64,000 nucleotides of DNA from Streptomyces roseirectus. Its GTDB lineage: Bacteria > Actinomycetota > Actinomycetes > Streptomycetales > Streptomycetaceae. The stretch spans positions 7,692,001-7,756,000 of the forward strand of contig NZ_CP060828.1 in the NCBI RefSeq assembly GCF_014489635.1, written 5' to 3'. The translations under genes were made by a program, and so were the position numbers. The notes below the pieces were generated by a model that worked only from the letters and a program-made list of their open reading frames with translations, had not been told where the DNA came from and searched no databases. Every line of letters begins with the position of its first letter. Positions within the stretch are counted from its first letter, which is position 1. Below are positions 22,197 to 32,189 of the stretch, one piece after another.

Positions 22197-23615
22197 GTGA
22201 GTGAGACCTCTGCGCGCCCGCACAAGACCGGCAAGCCGTACCGGCGGCCCAAGAAGGACCCCGTCCGGATGCTGGCGTTCGAGGTGTTGCGGGCGGTGGA
22301 CGAGCGGGACGCGTACGCGAATCTGGTGCTGCCCCCGCTGCTCAGGAAGGCCCGGGAGAAGGGCGACTTCGACGGGCGTGACGCCGCCCTCGCGACGGAG
22401 CTGGTGTACGGCACGCTCCGCCGACAGGGCACCTACGACTCGGTCATCGCCGCCTGTATCGACCGCCCGCTGCGCGAGGTCGACCCCCCTGTCCTCGACG
22501 TCCTAAGCCTGGGCGCCCATCAGCTGCTGGGCACCCGGATCCCCACCCACGCCGCGGTCTCCGCGTCCGTCGAGCTGGCGCGTGTCGTGCTCGGCGACGG
22601 CCGCGCCAAGTTCGTCAACGCGGTGCTGCGGAAGATCGCGCAGGACGACCTGGACGGCTGGGTGGAGAAGGTCGCCCCGCCCTACGACGACGACCCCGAG
22701 GACCACCTGGCCGTCGTCCACTCGCACCCCAGGTGGGTCGTGTCGGCGCTGTGGGACTCGCTGGGCGGCGGCAGGGCCGGCATCGAGGAGCTGCTGGCGG
22801 CGGACAACGAGCGTCCCGAGGTGACCCTCGTCGCGCGGCCCGGCAGGTCGGACGTCCGGGAGCTGCTGGCGGAGGACGCCGCCGTCCCCGGCCGCTGGTC
22901 GCCGTACGCCGCGCGGCTGACGGAGGGCGGGGAGCCCGGAGCCGTCGACGCCGTGCGCGAGGGGCGGGCCGGGGTGCAGGACGAGGGCAGTCAGCTGGTC
23001 GCGCTGGCCCTGGCGAACGCCCCCCTGGACGGCCCCGACGCACGCTGGCTCGACGGCTGCGCCGGACCCGGCGGAAAGGCCGCGCTGCTCGCCGCCCTCG
23101 CCGCCGAGCGGGGCGCGACCCTGCTGGCGTCGGAGAAGCAGCCGCACCGCGCCGGCCTGGTCGCGAAGGCGTTGGCCGGCAACCCGGGCCCGTACCAGGT
23201 CATCACGGCCGACGGCACTCGTCCGCCGTGGCGCCCCGGCGTCTTCGACCGCGTGCTGATGGACGTCCCCTGCACCGGCCTCGGCGCCCTGCGCCGCCGT
23301 CCGGAGGCCCGCTGGCGGCGTCGTCCGGAGGATCTTGAGGGGTTCGGGCCGTTGCAGCGGGGGCTGCTGCGGACGGCGCTGGAGGCGGTGCGCGTCGGCG
23401 GGGTCGTCGGGTACGCGACCTGTTCGCCGCACCTCGCGGAGACGCGGGCGGTCGTCGCGGACGTGCTCAAGCAGGTCCCGGGGGCCGACCTGATCGATGC
23501 GCGCCCCCTGCTGCCGGGTGTGCCGGGGCTGGGGGAGGGGCCGGACGTCCAGCTGTGGCCGCATGTGCACGGCACGGACGCGATGTACCTGGCCCTGATC
23601 CGCCGCACCGGCTGA
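22197..23615 (+). CDS. rsmB: 16S rRNA (cytosine-967-C5)-methyltransferase
   Basis: 472 residues from GTG 22197. N-terminal NusB-like RNA-binding domain (MLAFEVLRAVDERDAYANL ... ATELVYGTLRRQGTYD), C-terminal RsmB/Nop2 methyltransferase domain with SAM site LDGCAGPGGKAALLAAL, catalytic Cys in VLMDVPCTGLGALRRRPE and a second Cys in YATCSPHLAET. It methylates 16S rRNA C967 (E. coli numbering). A basic tail of about 20 residues precedes the NusB domain. The stop codon region is tandemly duplicated (see 23597-23637). Confidence 0.96.
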   Translation: MSETSARPHKTGKPYRRPKKDPVRMLAFEVLRAVDERDAYANLVLPPLLRKAREKGDFDGRDAALATELVYGTLRRQGTYDSVIAACIDRPLREVDPPVLDVLSLGAHQLLGTRIPTHAAVSASVELARVVLGDGRAKFVNAVLRKIAQDDLDGWVEKVAPPYDDDPEDHLAVVHSHPRWVVSALWDSLGGGRAGIEELLAADNERPEVTLVARPGRSDVRELLAEDAAVPGRWSPYAARLTEGGEPGAVDAVREGRAGVQDEGSQLVALALANAPLDGPDARWLDGCAGPGGKAALLAALAAERGATLLASEKQPHRAGLVAKALAGNPGPYQVITADGTRPPWRPGVFDRVLMDVPCTGLGALRRRPEARWRRRPEDLEGFGPLQRGLLRTALEAVRVGGVVGYATCSPHLAETRAVVADVLKQVPGADLIDARPLLPGVPGLGEGPDVQLWPHVHGTDAMYLALIRRTG

Positions 23616-23637
23616 CCCGATCCGCCGCACCGGCTGA
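23597..23637 (+). repeat. Tandem duplication across the rsmB stop codon
   Basis: GATCCGCCGCACCGGCTGA occurs at 23597-23615 and again at 23619-23637, a 22-base period. The first copy carries the rsmB stop; the second repeats it out in the intergenic sequence. Likely a recent slippage or unequal crossover event. Confidence 0.8.
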
Positions 23638-23653
23638 GCGCACCGGCCGAGTG

Positions 23654-23705
23654 GATCATCGTACGAAAGAGTAAAGGCGAGGCAAATGAGATCATCGCAC
23701 TAAAG
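23654..23705. promoter_or_regulatory. Direct repeat in a low-GC island upstream of rpe
   Basis: GATCATCGTACGAAAG (23654-23669) and GATCATCGCACTAAAG (23690-23705) match at 13 of 16 bases, 36 bases apart, in an unusually A-rich segment for this genome. The position 59-110 bases before rpe suggests a promoter or regulator site. No factor can be named. Confidence 0.5.
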
Positions 23706-23763
23706 TCTCCCCACCTCCCCCACCGGTGCTCCCCGCCCGGCCCGGACGTGGGAGGCTAGCCCC

Positions 23764-24444
23764 ATGGCCGTGCAGATCAACCCCAGCATCCTCTCCGCCG
23801 ACTTCGCCCGCCTCGCCGACGAGGCCAAGGCCGTCGAAGGCGCCGACTGGCTCCACGTCGACGTCATGGACAACCACTTCGTCCCGAACCTCACGCTCGG
23901 CGTCCCGATCGTGGAGTCGCTGGCGAAGGCGACGGACACCCCGCTGGACTGCCACCTGATGATCGAGGACCCGGACCGCTGGGCCCCGCAGTACATCGAG
24001 GCCGGCGCCTCCTCGGTCACCTTCCACGTGGAGGCCGCCGCCGCCCCCGTCCGCCTGGCCCGCGAGATCCGCGCCAAGGGCGGCCGGGCGTCGATGGCCC
24101 TGAAGCCGGCGACGCCGATCGAGCCGTACGAGGACCTGCTCCCCGAGCTGGACATGCTGCTGATCATGACCGTCGAGCCGGGCTTCGGCGGCCAGGCGTT
24201 CCTGGACATCATGCTGCCGAAGATCCGCCGCACCCGGCAGCTCATCGACAAGCACGGCCTCGACCTCTGGCTCCAGGTCGACGGCGGTGTCTCGGCGGGC
24301 ACCATCGAACGGTGCGCGGAGGCCGGCGCGGACGTCTTCGTCGCCGGTTCGGCCGTGTACGGCGCCGAGGACCCGGCCGCCGCGGTGCGCGGTCTGCGCG
24401 CCCAGGCCGAGGCCGCGTGCGACCACCGGGCCACGGGCAGGTGA
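23764..24444 (+). CDS. rpe: Ribulose-phosphate 3-epimerase
   Basis: 226 residues, a TIM barrel interconverting ribulose 5-phosphate and xylulose 5-phosphate. Family motifs intact: [10 protein letters not shown] at the N-terminus, [14 protein letters not shown] with metal ligands His and Asp, [22 protein letters not shown], and the C-terminal QVDGGVS and AGSAVYG phosphate-binding segments. ATG start at 23764. Followed after 100 bases by a SorC-type regulator on the same strand. Confidence 0.97.
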   Translation: MAVQINPSILSADFARLADEAKAVEGADWLHVDVMDNHFVPNLTLGVPIVESLAKATDTPLDCHLMIEDPDRWAPQYIEAGASSVTFHVEAAAAPVRLAREIRAKGGRASMALKPATPIEPYEDLLPELDMLLIMTVEPGFGGQAFLDIMLPKIRRTRQLIDKHGLDLWLQVDGGVSAGTIERCAEAGADVFVAGSAVYGAEDPAAAVRGLRAQAEAACDHRATGR

Positions 24445-24544
24445 ACGAACCCCGTAGTGCAGCCCTTCCGGGCTGATCAAGACCGCCGGATCTGCGAGGA
24501 TGAACGGCGAATCCAGAGTGTGAAACAGCAGTGAGGAGATCGCC

Positions 24545-25564
24545 GTGTCGGGTATGTCGGCGGGCCGTTCGGCCATGCGGATGGGACCCGCGGAGCTGGT
24601 GCAGGCGGCGGCCATGGCCCGCCGCTTCTACCTGGAGGGCAAGTCCAAGATCCAGATCGCGGAGGAGTTCGGCGTCAGCCGCTTCAAGGTGGCCCGGGTC
24701 CTGGAGACCGCGCTCGAACGGGATCTCGTCCGCATCGAGATCCGGGTACCGGCCGAGCTGGACGCCGAGCGGTCCGACGCGCTGCGCGCCCGCTACGGTC
24801 TGCGGCACGCCGTCGTGGTCGAGTCACCGGCCGAGGCGGAGGAGACCCCCGACCCCGAGAACCTGGGGGAGGTGGCCGCCGACCTGCTCGGCGAACTCGT
24901 CGACGAGGGCGACGTCCTGGGCCTGGCCTGGGGCCGCTCCACCATCCACATGGCGGCGGCCCTCGACCGGCTGCCCCCGTGCACGGTGGTGCAGCTGACG
25001 GGCGTGTACGACGCGGGCACCGCCGAGCGCGGCTCCGTGGAGGCGGTGCGCCGGGCGGCCCAGGTGTCCGGCGGCGACGCCCACCCCATCTACGCGCCCA
25101 TGCTGCTGCCGGACGCGGCCACGGCCTCCGCCCTGCGCAGCCAGACGGGGATCTCCCGGGCCTTCGAGTACTTCGACAAGGTCACGGTCGCCTGCGTCTC
25201 CATCGGCTCCTGGGAGCCGGGCATCTCCACGGTCCACGACATGCTGACGGACGAGGAGCGGGCCCACTACTCCTCGCTCGGCGTCGCGGCCGAGATGTCC
25301 GCGCACCTCTTCGACTCCGACGGACGCCGGGTCGGCCGCGACCTCGGCGAGCGGTGCATCACCGTCAAGGCCGACCAGCTCCGCCGGATCCCCGAGGTCG
25401 TCGCGATCGCGGGCGGGCAGCGCAAGGCGGCGGCGATCGACGCGGTGCTCAGGTCGGGGCTGGTCACCAGCCTCGTCACGGACACCTCGGCGGCGGACTA
25501 CCTGATGGCGGCGGGGCCCACCCCCAAGCCGGCGCTGAACCGCGCCGACCCGGACGGACCCTGA
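24545..25564 (+). CDS. SorC/DeoR-type sugar-binding transcriptional regulator
   Basis: 339 residues from GTG 24545 with GAGGAG upstream; ATG 24554 is a possible alternative. N-terminal helix-turn-helix (KSKIQIAEEFGVSRFKVARVLETAL, shown here as IAEEFGVSRFKVARVL), then the SorC-type effector domain resembling sugar-phosphate isomerases (DVLGLAWGRSTIHMAAALD, and a C-terminal IAGGQRKAAAIDAVL). Such regulators respond to phosphorylated sugars. Its neighbour rpe makes a pentose phosphate regulator plausible, but no target is shown by the sequence. Confidence 0.9.
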   Translation: MSGMSAGRSAMRMGPAELVQAAAMARRFYLEGKSKIQIAEEFGVSRFKVARVLETALERDLVRIEIRVPAELDAERSDALRARYGLRHAVVVESPAEAEETPDPENLGEVAADLLGELVDEGDVLGLAWGRSTIHMAAALDRLPPCTVVQLTGVYDAGTAERGSVEAVRRAAQVSGGDAHPIYAPMLLPDAATASALRSQTGISRAFEYFDKVTVACVSIGSWEPGISTVHDMLTDEERAHYSSLGVAAEMSAHLFDSDGRRVGRDLGERCITVKADQLRRIPEVVAIAGGQRKAAAIDAVLRSGLVTSLVTDTSAADYLMAAGPTPKPALNRADPDGP

Positions 25565-25604
25565 CAGAAGGTCACCCGGTGACGGCCGTGGCAGCATCGG
25601 CGTC

Positions 25605-25978
25605 ATGCTGCTGCGGTTCGTCTCCCGGGTGTTGCTGTGTCTGCTGGTCCTGGTCGGAGGTGTCGCCGGATGTTCGTCGGAACACCGCGCCCAGGATGCG
25701 ACCGGCCTCGCCACCGTCAAGGCCGCCGACCTCCCCGCCGAGGCGCGCAGGACCCTCGCCCTCATCGACAAGGGCGGGCCCTATCCCTACTCCCGCGACG
25801 GCGTCGTCTTCGGGAACTTCGAGGGGCGGCTGCCGAAGCGGAAGCGCGGCTACTACCACGAGTACACGGTGAAGACCCCGGGTTCGCGCGACCGGGGCGC
25901 CCGGCGCATTGTCACGGGACAGGGCGGCGAGATCTACTACACCGATGATCACTACGACTCGTTCCGGACGGTACTGAG

Positions 25979-25982
<4 letters not shown>
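25605..25982 (+). CDS. Guanyl-specific ribonuclease (RNase Sa family), probable lipoprotein
   Basis: 125 residues. A hydrophobic leader ends in a lipobox VAGC, with Cys23 as the likely lipid-attachment site, where classical Streptomyces RNase Sa is freely secreted. The catalytic domain aligns closely with RNase Sa: VFGNFEGRLP with Glu73 as general base, GYYHEYTVKTPG, RGARRIVTG with the substrate Arg, and YYTDDHYDSF with His116. The two Cys that form the RNase Sa disulfide are missing; the protein ends at RTVLR. It overlaps the following barstar gene by ATGA, so enzyme and inhibitor are made together. Confidence 0.93.
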
Positions 25983-27758
<1,776 letters not shown>

Positions 27759-27793
27759 CGGCTGGCGGACCGGGGTGGGCGCGTTCTGGCGCC

Positions 27794-28231
27794 GTGCGCA
27801 TGGAGATCATGGCCTGCCGCTTCCGCGACCTCTTCACGCTGGAGGAGGTGATGCCGTCGAACAGTGTCGACGGCAGTCACCCCGCCCGCTTCGCCCGGCA
27901 GCGGGGCGGGCGCGGCACCTACCTGATCCCCTGGCTGGACGGCCGGCCCGTCGGGCACGCGGAGGTCCGCTGGACCGGCTGCGAGGCGCCCGAGGTGCAG
28001 GCCGCCCACCCCGGCTGCCCCGAGATCAACGGCCTGTTCGTCTGGCCCGAGGAACTGCGCTCGCAGGGCATCGGGACGGCGCTGATCCGGGCCGCCGAGG
28101 AACCGGCGCTCACGCGGGCGCGGCTCGGGTACCGGCCCGGTGTGCGGTACGTCGACCGGTGGTCCTACCGCGACCCGGCCGGCGGCCTCCAGGAGCACGC
28201 CGACCGTGCCGGTTCCTCACCAGAGGGCTGA
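27794..28231 (+). pseudogene. GNAT acetyltransferase, probably degenerate
   Basis: The frame from GTG 27794 (ATG 27800 also possible) begins like a Streptomyces GNAT protein (ACRFRDLFTLEEVMPSNS) and has the acetyl-CoA motif LRSQGIGTALIRAAEE. The next 20 or so residues expected in GNAT motif B, with the DNPRAAALY-type segment, are missing, and the sequence jumps to LGYRPGVRYVDRWSYRD. At the C-terminus the expected DPCRFL ending exists only in another frame (PCRFLTRGLS), so a single-base indel near 28205 has changed the end to DRAGSSPEG. Small deletion plus frameshift suggest a gene in decay. Confidence 0.6.
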
Positions 28232-28270
28232 GCTGCTGAGATCGGCTCGGGGCGTGGTCTACTGCGGTAT

Positions 28271-28714
28271 GTGTTGAACGACCTGGACGAACGTATCGTG
28301 CACGCTCTCGCCGAGGACGCCCGGCGGTCCTACGCGGACATCGGGCAGCTCGTCGGGCTGTCGGCGCCGGCTGTGAAGCGGCGGGTGGACCGGTTGCGGG
28401 AGAGCGGGGCGATCACCGGGTTCACCGTCCGGGTCGACCCGGTGGCGTTGGGGTGGCAGACCGAGGGGTTCGTCGAGATCTACTGCCGGCGCAACACCAC
28501 GCCGGACACGATCCGACGGGGGCTCGAGCGGTACCAGGAGGTGGTGGCCGCGTCGACCGTCACCGGGGACGCCGACGCCGTCGCGCAGGTCTTCGCCTCC
28601 GACATGCGGCACTTCGAGCGGGTGCTCGAGCGGATCGCGGGGGAGCCGTTCGTGGAGCGGACGAAGTCGGTGCTGGTGCTGTCGCCGCTGCTGAGGCGGT
28701 TCTCGCCCCGTTGA
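28271..28714 (+). CDS. Lrp/AsnC family regulator, likely of the adjacent lysine genes
   Basis: 147 residues from GTG 28271 (TTG 28274 is possible). N-terminal AsnC helix-turn-helix (LDERIVHALAEDARRSYADIG, with LVGLSAPAVKRRVDRL as recognition region) and a C-terminal RAM domain that usually binds an amino acid. It lies directly upstream of davA and davB on the same strand, and two perfect 14-base repeats occur between it and davA, so lysine or a lysine product as effector is a reasonable inference. Confidence 0.92.
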   Translation: MLNDLDERIVHALAEDARRSYADIGQLVGLSAPAVKRRVDRLRESGAITGFTVRVDPVALGWQTEGFVEIYCRRNTTPDTIRRGLERYQEVVAASTVTGDADAVAQVFASDMRHFERVLERIAGEPFVERTKSVLVLSPLLRRFSPR

Positions 28715-28744
28715 GGGGCCTGCGCTCGCCCCGTCGAGGGGCCC

Positions 28745-28789
28745 GCGCAACGAATCGCCGCCCCGGCCTCCCCTTGCGCAACGAATCGC
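28745..28789. promoter_or_regulatory. Paired 14-bp direct repeats upstream of davA
   Basis: GCGCAACGAATCGC occurs at 28745-28758 and 28776-28789, identical and 31 bases apart, about three helical turns. The second copy begins in TTGCGCAA. Lrp-family proteins typically bind several phased sites, so this is a candidate operator for the preceding Lrp gene. Confidence 0.6.
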
Positions 28790-28832
28790 TCAGCGGTGTG
28801 CAATGGGTGCCTATTGTCCGCCCGGCCCGGCC

Positions 28833-28844
28833 GACCGTACGGTC
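28833..28844. promoter_or_regulatory. 12-bp palindrome in the davA leader
   Basis: GACCGTACGGTC is a perfect palindrome 45 bases upstream of the davA start, just after a TATTGT that could serve as -10 box (28813-28818). The position suits a repressor operator; the protein is not known. Confidence 0.45.
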
Positions 28845-28888
28845 TTATCTGGCCCCCGACACCCCTTCCGCCCCAGGTGAGGACACGT

Positions 28889-29680
28889 ATGCGCATCGCC
28901 CTGCTCCAGAGTTCCGGACGTCCGGGCTCGGTCGGCGAGAACCTGAAGGTGCTCGGCGAGGCGGCCGGGCGGGCGGCGCGGGCGGGGGCGGAGCTGCTGG
29001 TGGCGCCGGAGCTGTTCCTGACGGGATACGCGATCGGCGACGGCGTCGGACGCCTTGCGGAACCGGCCGACGGCGACTCGGCGGACGCGGTCGCGGACCT
29101 TGCCGCGCGGCACGGCCTGGCGATCGCGTACGGGTACCCCGAGCGGGCCGGGGACGACGTCTTCAACGCCGCCCAGGTGATCTCGGCGACCGGCGACCGG
29201 CTCGCGGGCTACCGCAAGACCCACCTCTTCGGCTGCTTCGAGCGCGACCACTTCACCCCCGGCGAGCAGCCCGTCGTCCAGGCGGAACTGGGCGGGCTGA
29301 GGGTCGGCCTGATGATCTGCTACGACGTCGAGTTCCCGGAGAACGTCCGGGCGCACGCCCTCGCCGGCACCGACCTCCTGATCGTCCCGACGGCCCAGAT
29401 GAGCCCCTTCCAGTTCGTCGCCGAGTCGATGATCCCGGTGCGCGCGTTCGAGAGCCAGCTGTACCTCGCGTACGTCAACCGGGTCGGTGAGGAAGGGGAG
29501 TTCGACTTCGTCGGCCTGTCCGTGCTGGCCGGGCCCGACGGTATCGCCCGCGCCCGCGCCGGGAAGGACGAGGAACTGCTGCTCGCCGATATCGACCCCG
29601 TCCTCCTCGCCGCCTCCCGCGAGGCCAACCCCTATCTCGCCGACCGCCGTCCGGACCTGTACCGGTCCCTGACCCGCTAG
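28889..29680 (+). CDS. davA: 5-aminopentanamidase (delta-aminovaleramidase)
   Basis: 263 residues from ATG 28889 (MRIALLQSSGRPGS), with GTGAGGA upstream. Nitrilase superfamily with the full Glu-Lys-Cys triad: PELFLTGY, YRKTHLFG and LMICYDVEFPEN. The segments LFLTGYAIG, YGYPERAGD and SYRKTHLFG-like region match Pseudomonas putida DavA far better than general nitrilases, and the length is the same (264 there). It hydrolyses 5-aminopentanamide to 5-aminovalerate and ammonia. davB follows 14 bases later, giving the two-step lysine pathway. Confidence 0.9.
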   Translation: MRIALLQSSGRPGSVGENLKVLGEAAGRAARAGAELLVAPELFLTGYAIGDGVGRLAEPADGDSADAVADLAARHGLAIAYGYPERAGDDVFNAAQVISATGDRLAGYRKTHLFGCFERDHFTPGEQPVVQAELGGLRVGLMICYDVEFPENVRAHALAGTDLLIVPTAQMSPFQFVAESMIPVRAFESQLYLAYVNRVGEEGEFDFVGLSVLAGPDGIARARAGKDEELLLADIDPVLLAASREANPYLADRRPDLYRSLTR

Positions 29681-29694
29681 GAACTCGAACCCCG

Positions 29695-31392
29695 ATGACG
29701 TCCATGGTGCCCAACGCGGTGGAGCACACCGACGCGCAGCAGCCGCCGATCACGATGTTCGGGCCGGACTTCCCCTACGCCTACGACGACTACCTCGCCC
29801 ACCCGGCCGGGCTCGGGCAGATCCCCGCGACCGAGCACGGCGCCGAGGTCGCGATCATCGGCGGCGGCCTGTCGGGGATCGTCGCCGCGTACGAACTGAT
29901 GCGGATGGGCCTCAAGCCGGTCGTGTACGAGGCCGATCAGATCGGCGGGCGGCTGCGGACGGTCGGCTTCGAGGGCTGCGACCCCTCGCTGACCGCCGAG
30001 ATGGGCGCGATGCGCTTCCCGCCGTCCTCCACGGCGCTCCAGCACTACATCGACCTCGTCGGCCTTGAGACCCGCCCGTTCCCCAACCCCCTCGCGGAGA
30101 CGACGCCTTCGACGGTCGTCGACCTCAAGGGCGAGTCCCACTACGCCGAGACGATCGACGACCTCCCGCAGGTGTACCGGGACGTCGCCGAGGCGTGGGC
30201 CAAGTGCCTTGAGGAAGGCGCCGAGTTCAGCGAGATGAACCGGGCGCTGCGCGAGCGGGACGTCCCCCGGATCCGGGAGATCTGGGCGCGGCTCGTCGAA
30301 CAGCTCGACAACCAGACGTTCTACGGGTTCCTGTGCGCCTCCGAGGCGTTCAGGTCGTTCAGGCACCGCGAGATCTTCGGCCAGGTCGGCTTCGGCACCG
30401 GCGGCTGGGACACCGACTTCCCCAACTCGATCCTGGAGATCCTGCGCGTCGTCTACACCGAGGCCGACGACCACCACCGGGGCATCGTCGGCGGCTCGCA
30501 GCAACTCCCCCTGCGGCTCTGGGAGTCGGCGCCCGAGAAGCTGGTCCACTGGCCCTACGGGACGTCCCTCAAGACCCTGCACGCCGGCGGTGAACCCCGG
30601 CCCGCCGTCACCCGCCTGCACCGCACCGCCGGGAACCGGATCACCGTCACCGACGCGGACGGCGAGATCCGCACGTACCGGGCGGCCGTGTTCACCGCGC
30701 AGTCCTGGATGCTGCTGTCCAAGATCGTGTGCGACGACGACCTCTTCCCGGTCGACCACTGGACGGCCATCGAGCGCACCCACTACATGGAGAGCTCCAA
30801 GCTGTTCGTCCCCGTCGACCGCCCGTTCTGGCTCGACAAGGACCCGGTGACCGGGCGCGACGTCATGTCGATGACCCTCACCGACCGGATGACGCGCGGG
30901 ACCTACCTCCTCGACGACGGCCCCGACAAGCCGGCGGTGATCTGCCTCTCGTACACCTGGTGCGACGACAGCCTCAAGTGGCTGCCGCTGTCGGCGAACG
31001 AGCGGATGGAGGTCATGCTGAAGTCGCTCGGCGAGATCTATCCGGACGTCGACATCAGGCGGCACGTCATCGGCAGCCCGGTGACCGTGTCCTGGGAGAA
31101 CGAGCCTTATTTCATGGGCGCGTTCAAGGCCAACCTGCCCGGTCACTACCGCTACCAGCGGCGCCTGTTCACCCACTTCATGCAGGACCGGCTGCCGGCC
31201 GACAGCCGGGGGCTGTTCCTCGCCGGTGACGACATCTCCTGGACCGCCGGATGGGCCGAGGGGGCCGTGCAGACCGCGTTGAACGCCGTGTGGGGCGTCA
31301 TGCACCACTTCGGCGGCGAGACCGACGCGAGCAACCCGGGTCCTGGGGACGTGTACGACGAGATCGCGCCGGTCGAACTTCCCGAAGACTGA
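29695..31392 (+). CDS. davB: L-lysine 2-monooxygenase, FAD-dependent
   Basis: 565 residues. The N-terminal FAD motif VAIIGGGLSGIVAAYEL spans about residues 52-68. Strong resemblance to Pseudomonas DavB runs over the whole length, for example ITMFGPDFPYAYDDYLAHPA, GQVGFGTGGWDTDFPNS and the C-terminal GDDISWTAGWAEGAVQTALN. The enzyme oxidatively decarboxylates lysine to 5-aminopentanamide, the substrate of DavA next to it. Tryptophan 2-monooxygenase is a related alternative, but the DavA partner argues for lysine. The later genes for 5-aminovalerate (davT, davD) are not in this window. Confidence 0.9.
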   Translation: MTSMVPNAVEHTDAQQPPITMFGPDFPYAYDDYLAHPAGLGQIPATEHGAEVAIIGGGLSGIVAAYELMRMGLKPVVYEADQIGGRLRTVGFEGCDPSLTAEMGAMRFPPSSTALQHYIDLVGLETRPFPNPLAETTPSTVVDLKGESHYAETIDDLPQVYRDVAEAWAKCLEEGAEFSEMNRALRERDVPRIREIWARLVEQLDNQTFYGFLCASEAFRSFRHREIFGQVGFGTGGWDTDFPNSILEILRVVYTEADDHHRGIVGGSQQLPLRLWESAPEKLVHWPYGTSLKTLHAGGEPRPAVTRLHRTAGNRITVTDADGEIRTYRAAVFTAQSWMLLSKIVCDDDLFPVDHWTAIERTHYMESSKLFVPVDRPFWLDKDPVTGRDVMSMTLTDRMTRGTYLLDDGPDKPAVICLSYTWCDDSLKWLPLSANERMEVMLKSLGEIYPDVDIRRHVIGSPVTVSWENEPYFMGAFKANLPGHYRYQRRLFTHFMQDRLPADSRGLFLAGDDISWTAGWAEGAVQTALNAVWGVMHHFGGETDASNPGPGDVYDEIAPVELPED

Positions 31393-31423
31393 GGCCGGTT
31401 GGTCAACTCTCGTCGCGGGAGCG

Positions 31424-32113
31424 TCAGTCGGGCAGCGGGGTGAGCAGCATGCGCCCCGCGAAGCCGACCGCCGCGTCCAGCCGTTCCCCGAACTCCTCGG
31501 TGAGATCGGGGAACCGGCGCAGCGCCCACAGCGCACGCGCCGCCGACCAGGTCGCCGACCGCGCCCGCTCCAGACTCCAGGAACCCAGCAGATGGGTGAG
31601 CGGATCGGCGAGCTGGAGCAGGTCGGGGCCCGGCATCAACTCCTCCCGGATCCGCTCCTCCAGCGTCACGAGGAGATCGCCGACCTGGTCGAACTCGTCC
31701 TCCAGCTCGGCCGGTTCACACCCCAGCTCGTGGCAGGCGTCCACGACGGCGAGCGCCAGGTCGTGCCCGATGTGCGCGTTGATCCCGGCCAGCGCGAACT
31801 GCAGCGGACGCACGCCCGGATGGCGGCGCATCTGGAACAGGGGGCGCCAACAGGCGGGCGTCCGGCGGTCGTTCACCATCGCGTCGACGGCGTCCAGGTA
31901 CCGCTCGGCGAACCGCACGTCCAGGGCCGCCGCCGCACGCGGGTCCGCGAAACCGCCCCGGTCGATCCGCCGGTCCACCTCCTCGGTGACGGCCAGATAG
32001 ACCCGGTTGAACACCGCGACGCCGTCCCGCGCGGGCAGCCCCGACTCCAGGGCCCGCATCCGGGCGATCACCGCATCGACGGCGGACGACGTGAACTGCT
32101 GCGACTCCGGCAT
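31424..32113 (-). CDS. DUF5995 family protein
   Basis: 229 residues, largely helical, no signal peptide or membrane segment. The block RRTPACWRPLFQMR followed by LQFALAGINAHIGHDLALAV is the hallmark of the DUF5995 family, found in actinobacteria without a known function. The conserved His and Asp in NAHIGHDL suggest a metal or catalytic site, which is inference only. It is convergent with davB and is followed on the same strand by nothing; the MFS gene lies 76 bases upstream. Confidence 0.85.
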   Translation of the reverse strand: MPESQQFTSSAVDAVIARMRALESGLPARDGVAVFNRVYLAVTEEVDRRIDRGGFADPRAAAALDVRFAERYLDAVDAMVNDRRTPACWRPLFQMRRHPGVRPLQFALAGINAHIGHDLALAVVDACHELGCEPAELEDEFDQVGDLLVTLEERIREELMPGPDLLQLADPLTHLLGSWSLERARSATWSAARALWALRRFPDLTEEFGERLDAAVGFAGRMLLTPLPD

Positions 32114-32189
32114 GGGGGAAGGGTGCCAGGGGCGGGGCCGGTTGGGGAGGGAGAGCGCCGGGCTTCGCCGGAACGAGGGACACCGCGCC

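Noticed and set aside
29695..31392. Tryptophan 2-monooxygenase and indole-acetamide hydrolase pair (auxin route)
   Set aside because: Both proteins resemble Pseudomonas DavB and DavA more closely, in length and in motif sequence, than IaaM and IaaH; IaaH is an amidase-signature enzyme, not a nitrilase.
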